31,664 nucleotides of DNA from the NCBI GenBank assembly GCA_947452355.1, contig CANGCU010000001.1, forward strand, positions 1 through 31,664. The letters are read 5' to 3'. Numbering within the stretch: the first letter of the stretch is position 1; each line of letters opens with the position of its first letter. The notes beneath the pieces are model-generated. The model had not been told where the DNA came from. It did no database searches and saw only the letters and a list, made by a program, of their open reading frames with translations. This stretch comes from Microbacteriaceae bacterium (lineage in GTDB: Bacteria; Actinomycetota; Actinomycetes; Actinomycetales; Microbacteriaceae). Shown here piece by piece: positions 27,553 to 31,664 of this stretch. The translations under genes and the position numbers were made by a program.

Positions 27553-27954
27553 ATGGCAGCACCGAAGGCGACCGCGGCTCGTAAGCCCCGCCGCAAGGAC
27601 AAGAAGAACATCGCTGTGGGTCAGGCTCACATCAAGTCGACGTTCAACAACACCATCGTTTCCATCACCGATCCCACAGGAGCCGTCATCTCGTGGGCGT
27701 CGTCGGGTGGAGTCGGATTCAAGGGATCGCGTAAGTCGACCCCGTTCGCGGCTCAACTGGCCGCCGAATCGGCAGCCCGTCAGGCCCAAGAACACGGCGT
27801 CAAGAAGGTCGACGTGTTCGTCAAGGGGCCGGGTTCCGGCCGCGAAACGGCGATCCGTTCGCTTCAGGCCGCTGGCCTCGAGGTTGGATCCATCACCGAT
27901 GTGACGCCACAGGCGCACAACGGTTGCCGTCCCCCCAAGCGTCGCCGCGTCTAA
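27553..27954 (+). CDS. rpsK: 30S ribosomal protein S11
   Basis: S11, 133 residues, in the platform near the E site and the Shine-Dalgarno helix. [16 protein letters not shown] and the C-terminal [20 protein letters not shown] are strongly conserved. ATG 27553 with AAAGGGA upstream. rpoA follows directly; rpsD, which sits here in mycobacteria, is absent. Confidence 0.98.
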   Translation: MAAPKATAARKPRRKDKKNIAVGQAHIKSTFNNTIVSITDPTGAVISWASSGGVGFKGSRKSTPFAAQLAAESAARQAQEHGVKKVDVFVKGPGSGRETAIRSLQAAGLEVGSITDVTPQAHNGCRPPKRRRV

Positions 27955-28030
27955 CGCGTCACGGATTTACCGCGGTACTCGGGGTAACTCGAACATCGCG
28001 GCCCAACAATTGAACATTCGCATTCAGAGA

Positions 28031-28050
28031 AGTGTCATATAGCGGACACT
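28031..28050 (+). promoter_or_regulatory. Hairpin in the rpsK-rpoA gap
   Basis: AGTGTC (28031-28036), an 8-base loop, GACACT (28045-28050), ending 4 bases before the GAAAGG ribosome site of rpoA. A 10-base perfect palindrome, TACCGCGGTA, lies at 27968-27977 in the same 113-base gap. No good promoter is seen. It might set the ratio of rpoA to ribosomal protein translation. Confidence 0.3.
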
Positions 28051-28067
28051 GACCGAAAGGAAACCAC

Positions 28068-29048
28068 GTGCTCATTGCACAGCGCCCCACACTCACCGAA
28101 ATCACCGAGTCCGACACGCGTTCGCAGTTCGTCATTGCGCCGCTCGAACCCGGTTTTGGCTACACGCTGGGAAACTCCATGCGTCGTACCCTGCTGTCGT
28201 CCATTCCTGGCGCAGCCGTCACGCGTTTTCGTGTGACCGGTGCCGCTCACGAGTTCACCTCGCTTCCCGGTGTTCACGAAGACGTCACGGAAATCATTCT
28301 TAACCTCAAGAACATCACCGTCTCCAGCGAGCACGACGAGCCCGTCGTGGCATACCTTCGCAAGAAGGGTGCCGGCGCGGCAACCGCAGCGGACATCACG
28401 GCTCCTGCCGGAGTTGAAATTCACAACCCCGAGCTTCACATCGCGACGCTGTCGAAAGAGGGAAACCTCGAAATCGAACTCACGATCGAACGTGGTCGTG
28501 GTTATGTTTCTGTCGAACAGAACAAGATTGCGGGCGCACCGATCGGAACGATTGCAATCGACTCGATCTATTCGCCAGTTCTCAAGGTGACCTACCGTGT
28601 CGAGGCAACTCGTGCCGGTGAGCGCACCGACTTTGACAAGCTCGTCGTCGATGTCGAGACCAAGTCGTCGATTGTTCCCCGCGACGCGTTTGCGTCCGCA
28701 GGTGGAACCCTTGTCGAACTCTTCGGACTCGCGCGTGAACTCAACGTTGAAGCCGAAGGCGTCGAAATCGGGCCGCGCTACGAAGAAGTTGTCACGGGTG
28801 AAGGCCTCGACATTCGCATTGAAGAACTCGACCTCACCGTTCGTTCGTTCAACTGCCTCAAGCGTGAGGGAATCAACACCCTTGCTCAACTGGTGAACCT
28901 CACCGAGCACCAGCTCATGAACATCCGCAACTTTGGCCAGAAGTCGGTCGACGAGGTTCTCGAAAAGCTTGTCGAACGCGGACTCCAGCTCAAGGACGGC
29001 GTTCCCGGAGCGGACTCGGCGTACTTCTACGAGGCCAACGAAGAGTAA
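28068..29048 (+). CDS. rpoA: DNA-directed RNA polymerase subunit alpha
   Basis: The alpha subunit, 326 residues; its dimer scaffolds RNA polymerase assembly and its C-terminal domain binds UP elements and activators. N-terminal domain: [18 protein letters not shown] and [15 protein letters not shown]-terminal domain: [17 protein letters not shown] and [17 protein letters not shown], the two helix-hairpin-helix segments. GTG start at 28068 with GAAAGG at 28055-28060. Followed by rplQ after 48 bases. Confidence 0.99.
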   Translation: MLIAQRPTLTEITESDTRSQFVIAPLEPGFGYTLGNSMRRTLLSSIPGAAVTRFRVTGAAHEFTSLPGVHEDVTEIILNLKNITVSSEHDEPVVAYLRKKGAGAATAADITAPAGVEIHNPELHIATLSKEGNLEIELTIERGRGYVSVEQNKIAGAPIGTIAIDSIYSPVLKVTYRVEATRAGERTDFDKLVVDVETKSSIVPRDAFASAGGTLVELFGLARELNVEAEGVEIGPRYEEVVTGEGLDIRIEELDLTVRSFNCLKREGINTLAQLVNLTEHQLMNIRNFGQKSVDEVLEKLVERGLQLKDGVPGADSAYFYEANEE

Positions 29049-29096
29049 AGAATCTGCGGGTGCCGTCGCGCTCGCATCTGACAGGAGAACCAAGAC

Positions 29097-29744
29097 ATGC
29101 CAAAGCCCACAAAGGGACCTCGCCTCGGAGGCGGACCGGCCCACGAGCGACTGTTGCTCGCGAACCTCGCTGTTGCGTTGTTCACACACAAGTCGATCGA
29201 GACCACCGAGACGAAGGCTAAGCGCCTTCGCCCTCTCGCCGAGCGTCTCGTGACCTTCGGAAAGCGCGGAGATCTTCACGCCCGTCGTCGTGTTCTCGCG
29301 ATTCTTCGAAACAAGGACGCAACTCACGAGCTCTTCGCCGTCATCGCACCCCAGGTTGAACTTCGTGAAGGTGGGTACACCCGCATCACGAAGACTCGCT
29401 TCCGTAAGGGAGACAACGCGTCGATGGCGCAGATCGAGCTCGTGCTCGAGCCCGTCAACCCCAAGCCGAAGTCGGCCAAAAAGGTTGCCGCTGCCGCCGC
29501 GCCCGTTGCAAAACCCGCCGCTGCGGTTGTTGCCGATGAGGTCATCGATGACGTCGCTGTTGATGCTCCTATCGAGGAGGCCGTCGAGACGGACGTCGTT
29601 GAGACGGTTGACGCTGTCGAAACGGCAGAGGCTCCTGCGGAAGAATCCGCCCCCGAAGCGGGCGCTGAGCCTGCTGTTGAGGACGAAGCCGTTGCTGACG
29701 AGGCTGTTGCTGACGAGTCGACCGCCGAGGGCGACGACAAATAA
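29097..29744 (+). CDS. rplQ: 50S ribosomal protein L17, with long acidic C-terminal tail
   Basis: L17, 215 residues against about 120 in most bacteria; it sits near the tunnel exit. The core is residues 1-120 ([20 protein letters not shown], then [17 protein letters not shown]). Residues 121-145 are Ala/Lys/Pro-rich, and residues 147-215 form a very acidic tail with 27 Asp/Glu and one Lys by my count, including a short [11 protein letters not shown] repeat. Tailed L17 is known in Actinobacteria; this one is long. ATG 29097 with CAGGAGA upstream. A strong terminator follows. Confidence 0.97.
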   Translation: MPKPTKGPRLGGGPAHERLLLANLAVALFTHKSIETTETKAKRLRPLAERLVTFGKRGDLHARRRVLAILRNKDATHELFAVIAPQVELREGGYTRITKTRFRKGDNASMAQIELVLEPVNPKPKSAKKVAAAAAPVAKPAAAVVADEVIDDVAVDAPIEEAVETDVVETVDAVETAEAPAEESAPEAGAEPAVEDEAVADEAVADESTAEGDDK

Positions 29745-29753
29745 GTTCATGAT

Positions 29754-29790
29754 GCGCGGCCCGGGGGAAAACCTCGGGCCGCGCGTTGTT
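29754..29790 (+). terminator. Terminator after rplQ
   Basis: A 13-pair stem with one G-T pair, left arm GCGCGGCCCGGGG (29754-29766) and right arm CCTCGGGCCGCGC (29772-29784), loop GAAAA, followed by GTTGTT. The U tract is imperfect, so some readthrough into truA, 20 bases on, is likely. Confidence 0.75.
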
Positions 29791-29804
29791 AACGGAGGTA
29801 TCGA

Positions 29805-30605
29805 ATGAGGTTGCGAATCGACTTCTCGTATGACGGAACCGATTTCGCCGGGTGGGCAAAACAGCCTGGGCTCTCGACGGTTCAGGGTGATCTGGACGGT
29901 GCACTCGCCACAATCCTGCGCGATCCCGACCTCCAATCGACCGTGGCGGGACGAACGGATGCCGGCGTACACGCTCACGGTCAAGTCCTCCACGTTGATG
30001 TCGACGATTCGGTCGACCCCGATCGACTTGTGCGGCAACTCAATTCATTCCTGACGGGCGGGGCGATTCACGTGCACCGAGCCGCGGTTGCTGCCGAAGG
30101 TTTCGATGCTCGATATTCCCCCCTGTTTCGGCGGTATGAATACCGCGTGTCGGACGCGGTGGAAAACCGCGACCCACGGACACGCCGCTTCACGTATTGG
30201 GCGGACGACCCTCTCGACATGGAACTCATGAACGAGGCGGCGGCGTCGATTCTCGGACTCCACGATTGGACGACCTATTGCAAACCGCGAGACGGCGCAA
30301 CGCGGGTCCGCGAACTACAAGTGTTCCAATGGCGGCGAGACGCCGACGGGACACTCGTGGCTGAGATTCAAGCGGATGCGTTCTGCCATAACATGGTGCG
30401 AAATCTGGTCGGAATGTGTATCGCGGTGGGTCGTGGCCGACTACAGGTCTCGGACGCGGTATCGCTTCGCGATCAGCGCACCAGGACGGCCGCTTTCATC
30501 GTCGTTCCCCCGCACGGCTTGACTCTGCTGGAGGTCGGTTACCCGCCGGACGCGGAGGTTGGTGCTCGGGCGGAATTGTCGCGTGCCCGTCGTGAACCGG
30601 TTTGA
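29805..30605 (+). CDS. truA: tRNA pseudouridine(38-40) synthase TruA
   Basis: TruA, 266 residues, isomerises uridines 38-40 in the anticodon arm of many tRNAs. The catalytic Asp is Asp52 in GRTDAGVHA. Also seen: FSYDGTDFAGWAKQP at the N terminus, RRYEYRV in the core, and CHNMVRNLVG near the C terminus. ATG 29805 follows GGAGG. It sits behind the rplQ terminator with no room for a promoter in the 20-base gap, so it probably depends on readthrough. Its TGA is inside the -35 box of the rplM promoter. Confidence 0.97.
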   Translation: MRLRIDFSYDGTDFAGWAKQPGLSTVQGDLDGALATILRDPDLQSTVAGRTDAGVHAHGQVLHVDVDDSVDPDRLVRQLNSFLTGGAIHVHRAAVAAEGFDARYSPLFRRYEYRVSDAVENRDPRTRRFTYWADDPLDMELMNEAAASILGLHDWTTYCKPRDGATRVRELQVFQWRRDADGTLVAEIQADAFCHNMVRNLVGMCIAVGRGRLQVSDAVSLRDQRTRTAAFIVVPPHGLTLLEVGYPPDAEVGARAELSRARREPV

Positions 30606-30630
30606 CCGAACACTAAATCCCTTGTAGTCT
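30602..30630 (+). promoter_or_regulatory. rplM-rpsI promoter
   Basis: TTGACC (30602-30607), a 17-base spacer, TAGTCT (30625-30630). The TGA in TTGACC (30603-30605) is the truA stop codon. It closely resembles the rpsL promoter. The start point would be near 30637, giving a leader of about 105 bases. Confidence 0.8.
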
Positions 30631-30638
30631 TGACCCTT

Positions 30639-30656
30639 GGTGCCCGACCGGGTACC
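30639..30656 (+). promoter_or_regulatory. Hairpin at the 5' end of the rplM leader
   Basis: GGTGCCC (30639-30645), loop GACC, GGGTACC (30650-30656): seven pairs including one G-T. It starts almost at the predicted transcript 5' end. Autoregulatory L13 leaders are known in other phyla; whether this is one is unknown. Confidence 0.4.
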
Positions 30657-30741
30657 TGGTTGAGCCCTCCACCGAGTTCTTTCCTTAGAAAGCCTCACCG
30701 GAGCGGGATTCACGAACACTTTAACCGAAAGCGCTACGACT

Positions 30742-31188
30742 GTGACGCGTACATTCTCACCAAAGCCTGCTGATATCAAGCGGGAATGGATCATCATCGA
30801 CGCCGAAGACGTTGTCCTCGGCCGTCTGGCAAGCCACGCCGCGATTTTGCTTCGCGGCAAGCACAAGCCGACCTTCGCCCAGCACATGGATATGGGCGAC
30901 CACGTCATCATCATCAACGCCGAGAAGGTTGCGTTGACGGGTTCCAAGCTCACTCAGAAACTTGCCTACCGCCACTCGGGTTACCCGGGCGGACTCACGG
31001 CCGTCAAGTACTCGGAACTTCTCGAAAAGCACCCCACTCGTGCCGTCGAAAAGGCCATCCGCGGCATGCTTCCGAAGAACTCGCTCGGTGCTGACCAGTT
31101 CCGCAAGCTGAAGGTGTACGCGGGTGCCGAGCACCCTCACACGGCACAACAGCCCAAGCCCTACACATTTGACCAGGTTGCGCAGTAA
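30742..31188 (+). CDS. rplM: 50S ribosomal protein L13
   Basis: L13, 148 residues, an early 50S assembly protein. Typical: [20 protein letters not shown], the RHSGYPGGL segment and [14 protein letters not shown] start at 30742 ([16 protein letters not shown]); the ribosome site, with AACCGAAAGCG upstream, is weak. Has a strong promoter and leader hairpin of its own, and rpsI follows after 23 bases, the usual L13-S9 pair. Confidence 0.98.
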   Translation: MTRTFSPKPADIKREWIIIDAEDVVLGRLASHAAILLRGKHKPTFAQHMDMGDHVIIINAEKVALTGSKLTQKLAYRHSGYPGGLTAVKYSELLEKHPTRAVEKAIRGMLPKNSLGADQFRKLKVYAGAEHPHTAQQPKPYTFDQVAQ

Positions 31189-31211
31189 GCGCGAAGCGAA
31201 GGATTAGAACA

Positions 31212-31658
31212 GTGGCAAAAATTAGTGAAACCACCGCATCGGCAGCCAAGGCGCCGAAGCTCAGCCTCTCCGTCGCCGGCGCAGCCGTAGGACGTCGTAA
31301 GGAAGCGATCGCCCGCGTGCGACTCGTGCCCGGCACTGGAACCGTGACCGTCAATGGCCGCGCCATCGCCGAGTACTTCCCCAACAAGCTGCACCAGCAG
31401 CTCATCATGTCGCCGTTCGCCGTGCTCGAACTTGGTTCGGTCTACGACGTCATCGCTCGCATTTCCGGCGGAGGACCCTCTGGACAGGCCGGCGCATTGC
31501 GTCTCGGGATTGCTCGCGCACTCAACGACATCGACACCGAGAACAACCGCCCCACTCTCAAGAAGTCCGGGTTCCTGACTCGAGATGCACGAATCAAGGA
31601 GCGCAAGAAGGCTGGTCTCAAGAAGGCTCGCAAGGCTCCTCAGTACTCGAAGCGTTAA
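31212..31658 (+). CDS. rpsI: 30S ribosomal protein S9
   Basis: S9, 148 residues, whose C-terminal tail reaches the P-site tRNA anticodon. The tail ends QYSKR, with the conserved final Arg. Core: [17 protein letters not shown] and [19 protein letters not shown]. About 20 extra N-terminal residues (Ala/Thr/Lys/Ser-rich) are usual in Actinobacteria. GTG start at 31212; upstream AAGGATTAG gives a fair ribosome site. Complete, ending 6 bases before the window edge. Confidence 0.98.
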   Translation: MAKISETTASAAKAPKLSLSVAGAAVGRRKEAIARVRLVPGTGTVTVNGRAIAEYFPNKLHQQLIMSPFAVLELGSVYDVIARISGGGPSGQAGALRLGIARALNDIDTENNRPTLKKSGFLTRDARIKERKKAGLKKARKAPQYSKR

Positions 31659-31664
31659 TCGGGC

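Noticed and set aside
28035..30038. A 667-codon open frame on the minus strand opposite rpoA, rplQ and the start of truA
   Set aside because: It spans three confidently identified + strand genes and two gaps, has no recognisable domain and is a product of codon bias in GC-rich genes.
1..31664. Signs of mobile DNA, CRISPR, tRNA, rRNA or horizontal transfer
   Set aside because: No spaced repeats, transposase-like frames, terminal inverted repeats, cloverleaf sequences or base-composition break were seen; the gene order is the normal core order.

Overview
This window is a core housekeeping segment of an actinobacterial chromosome. The mid-to-high GC content, the EF-Tu, RpoB and RpoC sequences, and the gene order point to Microbacteriaceae or a close relative; this is inferred from remembered family sequences, without a database search. 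Nearly everything reads on the + strand. I see no mobile element, phage, CRISPR array, tRNA or rRNA.

Layout. 1-1860: the end of an agmatine deiminase gene (+), converging on and overlapping a minus-strand pair (a SprT-like metallopeptidase and a spermidine-synthase-like protein). 1861-2073: a divergent promoter region. 2074-9557: rpoB-rpoC and a strong intrinsic terminator. 9614-10051: a small membrane A24 prepilin-peptidase-like gene. 10048-14651: the str region (rpsL, rpsG, fusA, tuf), with separate promoters for rpsL and tuf and a terminator after tuf. 14652-14948: a 297-base leader with no gene. 14949-24553: one uninterrupted S10-spc run (rpsJ, rplC, rplD, rplW, rplB, rpsS, rplV, rpsC, rplP, rpmC, rpsQ, rplN, rplX, rplE, rpsH, rplF, rplR, rpsE, rpmD, rplO) closed by a terminator. 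24599-26505: secY-adk. 26514-29784: infA, rpmJ, rpsM, rpsK, rpoA, rplQ, then a terminator. 29805-30605: truA. 30602-31658: rplM-rpsI with its own promoter.

Together these genes encode the core of RNA polymerase (alpha, beta, beta'), three translation factors (EF-G, EF-Tu, IF-1), 27 ribosomal proteins, the Sec channel, adenylate kinase and a tRNA pseudouridine synthase. Many neighbours are translationally coupled by TAATG, ATGA or GTGA junctions. The best promoters have TTGACC or TTGCAA -35 boxes and TANNNT -10 boxes.

I did not find an undescribed system. What deserves a second look is architectural: two promoters whose -35 box contains the stop codon of the gene before; hairpins at the predicted 5' ends of the rpsL, infA and rplM mRNAs; an 18-base near-palindrome and a run of hairpins before rpsJ; long Ala/Lys/Pro or acidic tails on L15, L17, L22, L29, S3 and S5; a terminator splitting secY from the spc operon; a lone prepilin peptidase between rpoC and rpsL; and empty slots where rpsN, rpsD and map sit in some relatives.
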